The notes under the pieces are model-generated. The model worked only from the letters and a program-made list of their open reading frames with translations. It searched no databases and was not told the DNA's origin. Position numbers and translations under genes: made by a program. 64,000 nucleotides of DNA from the NCBI RefSeq assembly GCF_003386795.1, contig NZ_QTUC01000001.1:1488001-1552000 (forward strand), written 5' to 3'. The DNA comes from Thermasporomyces composti. Lineage in GTDB: Bacteria > Actinomycetota > Actinomycetes > Propionibacteriales > Actinopolymorphaceae. Of this stretch, positions 9,868-17,609 are shown one piece after another; the stretch's first letter is position 1; the number at the start of each line of letters is the position of its first letter.

Positions 9868-10191
9868 TCAGAGGCTTCCTTCCTCATCTTTCTCACGTCG
9901 AGTCCGTGCCAGGGTCTGGCGCGGGTGACGCGAGCCGGAATTGGCACCGTGTCCGCCGCGGGGCCTCTGATGAACGCGAGACGCGCGTCGGCGGTCGGCC
10001 GGTTGCCGGGGCTTCATCGGGCCGGTCCCTCAGCCCCTCTGGATGAGTCCGTCCGTGTGTTGTGGTACGCCCGGTGTGGGCATGCGCAGGCGAGCCTAGC
10101 CGACAGGACGGCGACGACGACGTGGAGGTCCACGAATTGAGACGGCCGTCTCACGATGGGATCCGGAATCGGCGGTTCGCCCCTCCTCGTC
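9868..10191. other. thrC upstream region without a gene
   Basis: About 320 bases with only out-of-frame shadows. It should hold the thrC promoter, but no unambiguous -35/-10 pair, hairpin or riboswitch was identified. Confidence 0.5.
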
Positions 10192-10362
10192 TCAGCGCAC
10201 GAGACACCGGCTCGTCTCAGGTGGCGTCGCGGTCGCGGCCGGCGACCGGAGCTCGACGTCCCGTGAGGGCACCTCATCGGTCGCGGACACACCCATCGCC
10301 AGCAGCGTCGGCCCGAGGACGGCCAGGAGCACCGACTTGAGCCACCACTGTCCGACCAGCAT
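10192..10362 (-). CDS. Possible small single-pass membrane protein
   Basis: 56 codons from ATG 10360-10362 with GGAAGGG about 8 bases upstream. One hydrophobic helix (WLKSVLLAVLGPTLLAMGV, residues about 7-25) is followed by a polar tail with several Thr/Pro/Ala residues. No family recognised. It lies 86 bases downstream of the four-helix membrane gene and might be co-transcribed with it. A competing frame uses an ATG 7 bases upstream but gives an Arg/Trp-rich protein that looks non-biological. Confidence 0.4.
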   Translation of the reverse strand: MLVGQWWLKSVLLAVLGPTLLAMGVSATDEVPSRDVELRSPAATATPPETSRCLVR

Positions 10363-10448
10363 CGGCGCATCCCTTCCTGTTCGTGGCCTGCGCGCACCAC
10401 GGCGCGAGCGGTGGCACCGACCGTCGAGACGGCAACGAGGACGCCGCG

Positions 10449-10859
10449 CTAGGAGCGGCGGTTGAGGATGAGCAGCGAACCCAGGTAGACGAGGCCCACA
10501 ACGCCCCCGAGGAAGCCCCACAGGCCGCCATCCCCGCCGCGCGCCACGTTGACCATGAGCCCTCCCAGGATGACGAGGGCGAGGATGTTGAGCGTGTACA
10601 CCGCCGCGCGCTGGTGCAGCTGGACGTGGCGCTCCTCGTGGATGTCGTCGCCGAGCAGCGCCACGGTGTCGCTGACGCGTGACCCGAGGACCACCACCAG
10701 CGCGGCGCCCGCCATGATGCCGAACATCACGAGCCCGAGTCCCGGCCGGCCGCTCGTGGCGGCCGCGGCGCCCATGCCGACTCCGATGACCAGAGCCAGC
10801 ACCACCGCCGGCATCGAGATCCGCCGACCGGCCCGCCTACGGTTGGTCGTCGTCGACAT
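10449..10859 (-). CDS. Four-helix integral membrane protein paired with an XRE regulator
   Basis: 136 residues with four hydrophobic segments: about 15-33 (AVVLALVIGVGMGAAAATSG), 40-62, 92-108 (YTLNILALVILGGLMVNVA) and 115-131. A charged stretch between helices 2 and 3 contains GDDIHEERHVQLHQRA. The architecture resembles DUF2178-type proteins that are often encoded next to a small Cro/CI regulator. The start ATG at 10857-10859 overlaps the regulator's 3' end by 23 bases, so the pair is translationally linked. Role unknown; immunity, stress sensing or envelope function are all possible. Confidence 0.75.
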   Translation of the reverse strand: MSTTTNRRRAGRRISMPAVVLALVIGVGMGAAAATSGRPGLGLVMFGIMAGAALVVVLGSRVSDTVALLGDDIHEERHVQLHQRAAVYTLNILALVILGGLMVNVARGGDGGLWGFLGGVVGLVYLGSLLILNRRS

Positions 10860-11061
10860 GGAAAACCTCCTCGACGGTCCGCCCGAAGAATCGGGCCAAC
10901 TTGATCGCCAGGGGCAGTGACGGACTGTAACGACCTGTCTCGATCGCGTTGACGGTCTGCCGCGACACCCCGAGGAACTCGCCCAGCTCCGCCTGCGAGA
11001 GCCCTTTGGCGACGCGCAGCTCCCTGACGTCGTTCCGCACGATGTCAAGGATGCTTGACAT
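10837..11061 (-). CDS. Small XRE-family (Cro/CI) transcriptional regulator
   Basis: 74 residues from ATG 11059-11061. A helix-turn-helix covers roughly residues 10-60: VRELRVAKGLSQAELGEFLG, then SRQTVNAIETGRYSPSLPLA, the typical single-domain YozG-like regulator. A longer TTG start at 11076 would add five residues but lies inside an operator palindrome. Two perfect palindromes sit over and just upstream of its start, which suggests autoregulation. The start overlaps operator 1, so a leaderless or very short-leader transcript is possible. It is paired with the overlapping membrane protein downstream. Confidence 0.85.
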   Translation of the reverse strand: MSSILDIVRNDVRELRVAKGLSQAELGEFLGVSRQTVNAIETGRYSPSLPLAIKLARFFGRTVEEVFHVDDDQP

Positions 11062-11062
11062 C
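11041..11062. promoter_or_regulatory. Perfect palindromic operator, copy 1 (over the XRE start codon)
   Basis: GATGTCAAG (11041-11049) and CTTGACATC (11054-11062), a perfect 9-bp inverted repeat with a 4-base spacer. It overlaps the first codons of the XRE gene. Confidence 0.8.
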
Positions 11063-11068
11063 ACCGCG

Positions 11069-11090
11069 GATGTCAAGCGAGCTTGACATC
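11069..11090. promoter_or_regulatory. Perfect palindromic operator, copy 2
   Basis: The same half-sites, GATGTCAAG (11069-11077) and CTTGACATC (11082-11090), again 4 bases apart. It lies 28 bases centre-to-centre from copy 1. Its arm contains TTGACA, a consensus -35 box for the minus-strand transcript. Confidence 0.8.
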
Positions 11091-11131
11091 GCGTGGGTTA
11101 CCCCCGATCTCACGGACAGCGACGACGCCGT

Positions 11132-11210
11132 GTCGATTCGTATGCGACGTCGACTTGTCTAAGGCGTCGATTCGTCTAGGGCGATTCGTAGACGTCGATT
11201 CGTAGACGAG
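11132..11210. repeat. Degenerate 17-bp tandem repeat
   Basis: Units at 11132-11148, 11149-11165, 11166-11182 and 11194-11210 share the core GTCGATTCGT (one unit has GTCGACTTGT), with a shortened 11-bp unit at 11183-11193. The array lies between the twin operators and the plus-strand membrane gene. Confidence 0.75.
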
Positions 11211-11253
11211 CTCGACGCTCCACCGCGGCAACCGCGCCAGTACCATCCGTGCG

Positions 11254-12684
11254 GTGCCCGCCGCCCGACTCGCGAGCCTGGCGCTACCTGTCCTCCTCGC
11301 CCGCGTCCTCAGGCTGCTCCGCCGCAGGTGGGCGCCGCTGCTGTTCTGGTGCACCCTCGGCTACCTGCTCCATGACCTCGCGCTCCGCGCGTCGGCGTGG
11401 CTCGCCCACCGCCACCAGTGGCTGGGTTTCGGAGGTCTCGCGATCGGGGTCCTCGTCACGCTCTCGACGACGATCATGATGTTCCACGCCGCTCGCTCGG
11501 CGCTGGTCAACGTGGACACGCGAGGCGAACCTTCGGTCCTCGTGGTGACGCGCACCCGGCGGATCGTCGACGCGATCGGGGAGACGATCCTGCCCTTCCT
11601 CGTGGTGTACAGCGCCTGGGGGCTGTTCGCCGAGGAGGTGCGCACCTGGGGCATCCACGTCATCAACCAGGACCTCACCGCGGCCGACACCCTCGACGTC
11701 TTCCGGGACATGACGGGCGCGCCGCTGATCGTGGCGCTCGCGGCCTGGGTCCTGCGCGCCGGCTTGGAGCGCGTCCGCGACCACGAGGGTGCGGGCGACC
11801 GCGTGCTTACAGACCACGCCGCTGGAGTCCGTGTCGTCGAGGTGCAGACCCCCGTCACGCCCGCTCTCAACGTCGGCGTGGCGTTCTTCGAGACCCTCTA
11901 CATGTTCTTCGGCCTCGTGTCGGTGTCGGCCTTGGTCAGCCAGGCGCTGAGCTGGCTGACCAGCCGGGTGGCCTACGTGGCCGTTCGCGACGCGATCGCC
12001 TCGGCGGTCGCGTGGGTGGACGGCTGGCTGCCGGGCGTCTCCCTGCCATGGCTGACGAGCGCCTGGGCCTGGCTCACCGAGCAGATCGGCACCGACGTGG
12101 CGGACGGGTTGGTCCTCCCCTTGGTCTGGCTGGTCATCGCCGCCGGGGTGTTCGGCGAGGACATGAGCCGCGAGGACACGGTGGTCACCGGGCGTCGGCT
12201 GCGCGGTGTCGAGGCCCGGCTCCGCCGTCTCCCCCATCGGGTTCGTCAGCTCTCGGACCTCCTCACCCGCGAGGCACGCGACAAGTGGACGCCGCTCGCC
12301 AACGGCTTGCGCATGGTGGTCGCCGCGGGCCCTCTGCTCTTCCTCACCTTCTGCCTCGTCTACGTGCTCGTCGAGGCGGCCATGGGGTGGGCGTTCATCG
12401 GCCTCACCCACCTCATCGGTCCGCACCCGTGGGACTGGTGGTGGCCTCGGCTCGCGGTGCTGTGGTTCGCCGAGGACGCGGTGCACGAGGTGCTGCGGAT
12501 CGCGGTGCTCGCGGCGACGTACGACCTGTGCCGGGAACGCCTGCGCCGACGGGAGGCGGAGCGGCCTCGTCCTTCCAACGCACCGACTCCGCCCCGTGGT
12601 GGGGTAGCCCCCCCCCGAGTCCACCAGCGAGGGGAACGGCCCCGTTCAGCGCACCAGCACAGCCCTGGCGAAGGCCTCCGCTGA
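11254..12684 (+). CDS. Polytopic membrane protein of unknown function
   Basis: 476 residues with about seven to nine hydrophobic segments, among them LLFWCTLGYLLHDLAL (about 29-44), WLGFGGLAIGVLVTLSTTIM (about 56-75), an internal one near LNVGVAFFETLYMFFGLVSV (about 207-226), GLVLPLVWLVIAAGVFGED (about 286-304), and LLFLTFCLVYVLVEAAMGW (about 355-373). An Arg-rich cytoplasmic-looking loop (about 310-345) lies before the last helices, and the C-terminal 45 residues are Pro/Arg-rich and probably disordered. No transporter or enzyme motif was recognised. A run of nine C at 12607-12615 near the 3' end could be a slippage site affecting only the tail. Start GTG at 11254. Confidence 0.75.
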   Translation: MPAARLASLALPVLLARVLRLLRRRWAPLLFWCTLGYLLHDLALRASAWLAHRHQWLGFGGLAIGVLVTLSTTIMMFHAARSALVNVDTRGEPSVLVVTRTRRIVDAIGETILPFLVVYSAWGLFAEEVRTWGIHVINQDLTAADTLDVFRDMTGAPLIVALAAWVLRAGLERVRDHEGAGDRVLTDHAAGVRVVEVQTPVTPALNVGVAFFETLYMFFGLVSVSALVSQALSWLTSRVAYVAVRDAIASAVAWVDGWLPGVSLPWLTSAWAWLTEQIGTDVADGLVLPLVWLVIAAGVFGEDMSREDTVVTGRRLRGVEARLRRLPHRVRQLSDLLTREARDKWTPLANGLRMVVAAGPLLFLTFCLVYVLVEAAMGWAFIGLTHLIGPHPWDWWWPRLAVLWFAEDAVHEVLRIAVLAATYDLCRERLRRREAERPRPSNAPTPPRGGVAPPRVHQRGERPRSAHQHSPGEGLR

Positions 12685-12780
12685 CCCCTTCCAGCGGTCG
12701 CGTTCCGACGGCCTCGGCCGGCCCGCCCCGGCCCTTCTCCCCCGTCGGAGGTCCCGACAGTGGGCGGGGCACACCGCCGC

Positions 12781-13461
12781 CTAGCCGCCCGCGCGCGGCC
12801 GGAACTCCAGGTACCTGGGCTCGGCACCGTCCACCAGCACCTGGACCCGGAGCGCCTGGACCGCCTCCTCGGGAACGAGGAACGCGGTGACCATCGCCTG
12901 GGTGCGGCCAGGTTCGATGGGTTCACGGCTGAAGCCCTCACCGGTCGCGTAACACCCGGTCGGCGGGTTCCCGAAGCGCTCGAAGTCCGGGACGCCGAAC
13001 GGCGCGCTGGTCCACGTCCGCCCTTCGTCGTCGACTACGCGCACCTGGCACGACTCGATCCGTCGGCTCGCCGCCCGGTCTCGTGGCGTGATCGAGATCC
13101 CGACGTAGTACACGACAGCGTCTCGCGGGACCCGCGCGTCCTCCCGCGGTTCGCCGGGCCGCGCGCCCAGGAGCCGCCACACCGCGCCGGCGTACGTGAC
13201 CTTCGCTCCCTGCTCCACCGACACCGCCTCGTGCATCGGCGGACGGACGGTGCGCATCTCGAGCGTGTACTCGAGGACGACGGTCAGTGGGACCAACACG
13301 ACCAGGCCGAGGACGTAGAACAGGTCGCCACGCCGACCAGGCCGCCGATGTCGTCCGGACCGGGCGGGCCGCCGCGTACCGGCCGCGCCACCGAGTGGCC
13401 CGGCCGCGCGCCTCCCACCGCCTCTGAGTTCACCCTCCACTGCGGTTGCTCCCTGGCTCAC
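12781..13461 (-). CDS. Membrane-anchored protein with extracellular beta domain (operon member 3)
   Basis: 226 residues: a basic N-terminus (about 1-44), one membrane helix (LFYVLGLVVLVPLTVVLEYTL, about 47-66), and an outside domain with paired cysteines (IESCQVRVVD and GCYATGEG). Its pattern of short strands and a terminal 'EPRYLEFRPR' resembles telokin/DUF4352-like domains. The start ATG overlaps the previous gene's stop by 4 bases. Together with the two upstream genes it forms a coupled set of similar single-pass proteins. No enzymatic motif is seen; a structural or sensory envelope role is an inference. Confidence 0.75.
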   Translation of the reverse strand: MSQGATAVEGELRGGGRRAAGPLGGAAGTRRPARSGRHRRPGRRGDLFYVLGLVVLVPLTVVLEYTLEMRTVRPPMHEAVSVEQGAKVTYAGAVWRLLGARPGEPREDARVPRDAVVYYVGISITPRDRAASRRIESCQVRVVDDEGRTWTSAPFGVPDFERFGNPPTGCYATGEGFSREPIEPGRTQAMVTAFLVPEEAVQALRVQVLVDGAEPRYLEFRPRAGG

Positions 13462-14051
13462 CCGTAGTCCACCGGTCGGAGCTCGAGGGGCGTCGATGCT
13501 CGGTCGAGGAGCCGACGCGCCGCGCTCTCGTCGATCCCGAGCTCGATGACCGCCTCCGGGGCAAGCCGGCCTCCTCCCACGTCGCCGCGGACGACGCGGA
13601 GGACAGCGCCGGCCAACCGGTCGGGCGGAATCTCGAACACGACCATCCCGCGACGCGGGATCCCCGGCTCGGCTAGCAGACCGCTGGTGAGCTGGACGTC
13701 ACTCGGGACCCGCGCGGACGCCAGGTAGCTCGTGCCGTCCCGTGCGACGAGCCGCGTCCGCGTGTACGAGGAGGCCTCCCAACCCTCGACGAGCGTCGCG
13801 GTCACGACCACCCACACCCCGTCCTCGGTCACCAACGACCGCGTGGACGTGAGCCCGGGCACCGTGAGTCGACGGGCGACCTCGACCTGCTCCACCGTGA
13901 TCGTGAACCCGCCGGTGTCCATCCGCTCACCGAGACGGCCACTCGTGGTGATCGACCCCATGCGGCGCTCGTCGTCAGGCACGAGTCGGTGGGCGGTGCC
14001 GATGGCGAGGAGCATCAGCAGCCCGATGAGGATTCCGAGGAGGCGTCTCAC
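13458..14051 (-). CDS. Membrane-anchored/secreted protein with beta domain (operon member 2)
   Basis: 197 residues from GTG 14049-14051, in GTGA overlap with the upstream stop. The N-terminus MRRLLGILIGLLMLLAIGTA is a signal-anchor. The exterior part contains 'GERMDTGGFTITVEQVEVAR' (about 39-58) and 'EDGVWVVVTATLVEGWE' (about 73-89), a DUF4352-like pattern in which a regulated 'DTGGF' strand precedes 'V-W-V-V-V-x-A'. A longer frame upstream exists but would cover the neighbouring gene and lacks a start signal. The neighbour at 14048-14746 has a related 'GLDTGRFVLTP' motif, so the three may derive from duplication. Confidence 0.78.
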   Translation of the reverse strand: MRRLLGILIGLLMLLAIGTAHRLVPDDERRMGSITTSGRLGERMDTGGFTITVEQVEVARRLTVPGLTSTRSLVTEDGVWVVVTATLVEGWEASSYTRTRLVARDGTSYLASARVPSDVQLTSGLLAEPGIPRRGMVVFEIPPDRLAGAVLRVVRGDVGGGRLAPEAVIELGIDESAARRLLDRASTPLELRPVDYG

Positions 14052-14746
14052 GGCTCGCCTCGCCGGACCGGGAGGACAACCCGACCGACCGCCGTGTCGG
14101 CCACCTGCCATGCCCGGCTTCGAACCAAGAAGCCTGGCGCGTACTCCCAGCGCATGCCCGTCACCTCGACCCGGTGGGGCCAGGACTGGCGAGACGGCAG
14201 TCTGTAGACGGCGAGCACGCGTCGCGGCAGGCCCGGGTGCACCTGCGCCGGCGAGTGGTCGATCGCGAGGACGACGCCGTGTCGCAGCTCGCTCGTGCGC
14301 GGCGACGTTCCGTCGATGGTGACCCCGCCGGGCAGCCGAAGAATCAACCCGCGTTGGAGGTCCCGAGGGCTGTCCACGCTCTCGTCGGCGGTCACTCGCA
14401 CGTCCATCTCGAGCGTGAGGAACCTGCCGGTGTCCGCGAACTCCGAGTCGTTCAGCGGGTCCCTGCTCGTGGTCCAAGCTCGGCGCGGTGTGAGGACGAA
14501 CCGCCCCGTGTCGAGGCCCTCTCCGAGGCGGACCAGGGGCGCCTTCTCCGCGGGCGCCGTGCGCAGCCCACCGGACCAGGCGAGCGCGCCGACGATCAGC
14601 GCCAGGTCGAACAGCCCGATCACGACGAGCAGGACGGACAGGCGGCGTCTGGCCGCATCGGGCGCCTCAGCCGGGCGACCAGGCTGGAGCGTGCGTGGCG
14701 CAGGCGGCGGCACGACCGGGATCCTACGGACCGCCGTCCGGCGCAT
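14048..14746 (-). CDS. Membrane-anchored protein with beta domain (operon member 1)
   Basis: 232 residues. A Pro-rich basic N-terminus is followed by a membrane helix (LSVLLVVIGLFDLALIVGAL, about 36-55) and an exterior domain carrying 'GEGLDTGRFVLTPRRAW' (about 75-91) and 'GRFLTLEMDVRV' (about 107-118), parallel to the next gene's motifs. The start ATG at 14744-14746 lies 41 bases downstream of the TylF-type gene, so all four may share a transcript. Function unknown. Context near surface polysaccharide genes suggests an envelope role (inference). Confidence 0.75.
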   Translation of the reverse strand: MRRTAVRRIPVVPPPAPRTLQPGRPAEAPDAARRRLSVLLVVIGLFDLALIVGALAWSGGLRTAPAEKAPLVRLGEGLDTGRFVLTPRRAWTTSRDPLNDSEFADTGRFLTLEMDVRVTADESVDSPRDLQRGLILRLPGGVTIDGTSPRTSELRHGVVLAIDHSPAQVHPGLPRRVLAVYRLPSRQSWPHRVEVTGMRWEYAPGFLVRSRAWQVADTAVGRVVLPVRRGEP

Positions 14747-14787
14747 GAACAGCCGTCACGCCGCCGCGGACGGCACAGGGCCGAGCG

Positions 14788-15732
14788 TCACGACGGGTTC
14801 GCTCGTGCGGTCTCCTCGTCGGGGACCCGCCAGTAGACACCGTCCGCGTCGATGGCGACGAGGGGGGCGGTGATCCCGTGCGCCGCGCGATAGTCCTCGA
14901 CGGCGCGGCGGCAGCCTTCGACCGCGCCGTAGTCATCGACGATGCAGTAGCCGCCCGGCGAGAGCTTCGGATAGAGCGCCTCCAGCGCCTCGATGGTGCT
15001 GCCGTACATGTCACCGTCCAGCCGGAGGACCGCCAGTCGCTCGACGGGTGCCGTCGGCAGGGTGTCGTGGAACCAACCGGGGAGGAACCGCACCTGCTCG
15101 TCGAGGAGACCGTAGCGGCGGAAGTTCTCGCGGACCTCCTCGAGGGAGACGGCGAGCTCGCTGAACGTGTGCAGCGGGTCGCCCGCGTCGGCCGGGTACT
15201 TGCTCACGTCCGGCGCCGGGAGGCCGCTGAAGGAGTCCGCGAGCCACACCACCCGGTCGGTCACCCCGTACGCGGCGAGCACACCGCGCATGAAGATCGC
15301 GGCCCCGCCCCGCCAGACACCGGTCTCGATGAGGTCTCCGGGGACGTCCTCACGCAGGACCTGCTCGATGCAGAAGCGGAGGTTGTCCAGCCGCTTGGTG
15401 CCGACCATGGTGTGGGCGAGCCGTGGCCAATCCCGCCCGGCGCGACGAGTCTCCGGCGTCGTCTCCTTGACGAGCGTGAAGTGACGCCGCGCGAGCAGGC
15501 GAGCGAGGAGTCGAGCCGTGGGCCGTCTGGCGGTCCACACGACGCCGTCACGCCCATCCCACAGGGAGAACGTGAGGACGTCCCGGAGGAGGCGGAGGTA
15601 CCGGTCTCGAAGGGCTGCCGAGCCATCGCCAGCGTCGGTCGCAGCGCCCGTGTCGACCTCAGCGGCGACCGCCGCACGCACGTCGGTGCTCCCATTGACG
15701 TCAGCAGTCCCGACCGTCTCGCGGGTGGCCAT
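14788..15732 (-). CDS. TylF/MycF-family O-methyltransferase
   Basis: 314 residues from ATG 15730-15732, preceded by GGTGGAG; a GTG five codons upstream is less well placed. SAM-dependent macrocin-O-methyltransferase family, enzymes that methylate sugar hydroxyls. Motifs: GDLIETGVWRGGAAIFMRG (SAM-binding region, about 133-151), VWLADSFSGLPAPD, 'RLDGDMYGSTIEALEALYPK' (metal-binding Asp) and YCIVDDYGAVEGCRRA (second metal-binding Asp pair). The N-terminal 60 residues are variable. Divergent from the GT20 gene and 260 bases from it. It may decorate a sugar of the neighbouring polysaccharide (inference). Confidence 0.9.
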   Translation of the reverse strand: MATRETVGTADVNGSTDVRAAVAAEVDTGAATDAGDGSAALRDRYLRLLRDVLTFSLWDGRDGVVWTARRPTARLLARLLARRHFTLVKETTPETRRAGRDWPRLAHTMVGTKRLDNLRFCIEQVLREDVPGDLIETGVWRGGAAIFMRGVLAAYGVTDRVVWLADSFSGLPAPDVSKYPADAGDPLHTFSELAVSLEEVRENFRRYGLLDEQVRFLPGWFHDTLPTAPVERLAVLRLDGDMYGSTIEALEALYPKLSPGGYCIVDDYGAVEGCRRAVEDYRAAHGITAPLVAIDADGVYWRVPDEETARANPS

Positions 15733-15992
15733 GCTCACCGTCTCCACCAGCTACCCCCGTGTCTTCACTCCGTGCGTCCGCGCCGACGAACCAGGGGACT
15801 CCCGCCACGAATCAGGCGATCGGCACGAAGGGTGACCTTACTACACGTATTGACTATTGGTAGTGGAATGGTGACGTTCAGTTCAGATGAGGAACGTCTC
15901 ATCCCACCACCACCCGAGCCGACGGCGGCGAACGAGCCCGCGTCCGCGCGACAACGAGGGCTCGCGACGTGATCACCACCTAGGCTCTCGGT

Positions 15993-17462
15993 ATGGCGAG
16001 CCAACGGGGCATGAGCGTGCTGCTCGCCTCGAACCGAGGACCGGTGTCATTCGTCCGCGAGAAGGGGGCACTGCGTAGCCGGAGTGGCGGGGGTGGGCTT
16101 GCGGCCGCCCTGTCGAGCGTGCCGAACCAAGCCGGGTTGTTGTGGGTGTGCTCGGCGCTGTCGGACACCGACCGAGCTGTCGCGCGAGGTGCCCCGCGCG
16201 GACGTCTGGACCTGGCCGGGTACGACACCGGCGGCGTCTCGGTCCGCCTGCTCGACATCGACCCCGAGACCCTCGCGCGGGCCTACAACGGCGTGGCGAA
16301 CTCGGTCCTCTGGTTCGTCCACCACATGCTCTACGACACGCCGACCGAGCCGGTGTTCGACGGTGGCTTCGTCGCGGACTGGGCGTCCTACCTGGACTAC
16401 AACGCCGCCTTCGCCACGGCCTTGGCCGAGGAGGCGGCACCGGGCGCCCGGGTCCTGGTCCAGGACTACCACTTGAGCCTCGTCCCACGCCTGCTGCGCG
16501 AGCTGCGACCCGACCTCGCCATCGCGCACTTCTCCCACACCCCGTGGGCGCCGCCGGACTACTTCCAGCTGCTCCCCGCGGACACCGGCGTCGCCCTGCT
16601 GACCGGGCTGCTCGCCGCCGACCACGTGGGCTTCCTCGCCCCCCGCTGGGCCCGCGCGTTCCTCGACTGTTGCGAGGTGGTGCTGGGCGCCAGGGTGGAC
16701 CGCGACAACGCGGTCGTGGAGCACGACGGCCGCGCCGTCCGGGTCGCCGTCCATCCACTCGGCGTGGACGCCGAGAGCTTCCGGGCGCGGGTCAACCAGC
16801 CGGATGTCGCGAAAGCGGCCGACGTCCTTCGCGACCTCGTGGGCGATCGCCGGCTGGTAGCCCGCGTCGACCGTGCCGAGCTGAGCAAGAACATCGTCCG
16901 CGGCCTGCTGGCCTACCAGGACTTGTTGCGCCGCTACCCGCGATGGCGAGGTCAGGTGGTGCACCTGGCCCTCACCTACCCGAGCCGCCAGGACCTGCCG
17001 CAGTACCGCGAGTACACCGCGACCATGCGGCGAGTCGCCGATCAGATCATCGACGAGTTCGCCACCCCCGACTGGACACCCCTCGTGCTCGCGGTCGAGG
17101 ACGACTATCCCCGGTCGCTCGCCGCCTATCGCCTCGCCGACGTCGCCCTCGTCAACCCCATCCGCGACGGCATGAACCTGGTCGCCAAGGAGTTCGCGGT
17201 CGCCTCCGACAAGGGCTGTGCGCTGGTGCTGTCCCGCGAAGCCGGCGTGGCTGCGGAGTTCTCCGACGCCGCGCTGCTCGTCAACCCCTTCGACGTCACC
17301 GGCACCGCCGACGCCCTCCACGCCGCTCTGTCCATGGACGACGACGAACGTCGCGAGCGGTGTGCGCGCCTGGCGATCGCCGCCGGCGCCTACCCGCCGG
17401 GCCGTTGGCTCACCGACCAAGTGGCCGCACTGGACCGCGTCCGAGACACGGCACGCCGGTAA
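15993..17462 (+). CDS. GT20-family glycosyltransferase, divergent trehalose-6-phosphate synthase-like
   Basis: 489 residues. GT20 landmarks are recognisable: the glycine-loop [12 protein letters not shown] (about 30-41), [20 protein letters not shown] (acceptor-side Asp region, about 153-172), the donor phosphate Arg/Lys pair in [11 protein letters not shown] (about 293-303), and [18 protein letters not shown] (about 388-405). Compared with the canonical OtsA at 36064-37599, the DYTKG signature is replaced by AELSK and the acceptor region differs. It could make trehalose-6-phosphate or another glucosyl phosphate such as glucosylglycerol-phosphate. Two GT20 genes in one window suggests separate roles. 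Confidence 0.85.
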   Translation: MASQRGMSVLLASNRGPVSFVREKGALRSRSGGGGLAAALSSVPNQAGLLWVCSALSDTDRAVARGAPRGRLDLAGYDTGGVSVRLLDIDPETLARAYNGVANSVLWFVHHMLYDTPTEPVFDGGFVADWASYLDYNAAFATALAEEAAPGARVLVQDYHLSLVPRLLRELRPDLAIAHFSHTPWAPPDYFQLLPADTGVALLTGLLAADHVGFLAPRWARAFLDCCEVVLGARVDRDNAVVEHDGRAVRVAVHPLGVDAESFRARVNQPDVAKAADVLRDLVGDRRLVARVDRAELSKNIVRGLLAYQDLLRRYPRWRGQVVHLALTYPSRQDLPQYREYTATMRRVADQIIDEFATPDWTPLVLAVEDDYPRSLAAYRLADVALVNPIRDGMNLVAKEFAVASDKGCALVLSREAGVAAEFSDAALLVNPFDVTGTADALHAALSMDDDERRERCARLAIAAGAYPPGRWLTDQVAALDRVRDTARR

Positions 17463-17609
17463 GCGCTCCTCAGGCCGGTCCACGCACAGGCCACGCGCCG
17501 CTGAGAGTTCTCTCATCTTGGCGCCCTGGTCCGCTCTTGTCCCGCACGCCCACGGGAGCTCGCCTAGTCTCTGGCCGACATGCGTTCTCCCAGCTCGAAG
17601 GACGATCCG

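Noticed and set aside
9868-10191. Leader riboswitch or T-box before thrC
   Set aside because: No specifier/antiterminator-like stems or conserved T-box sequence could be seen.
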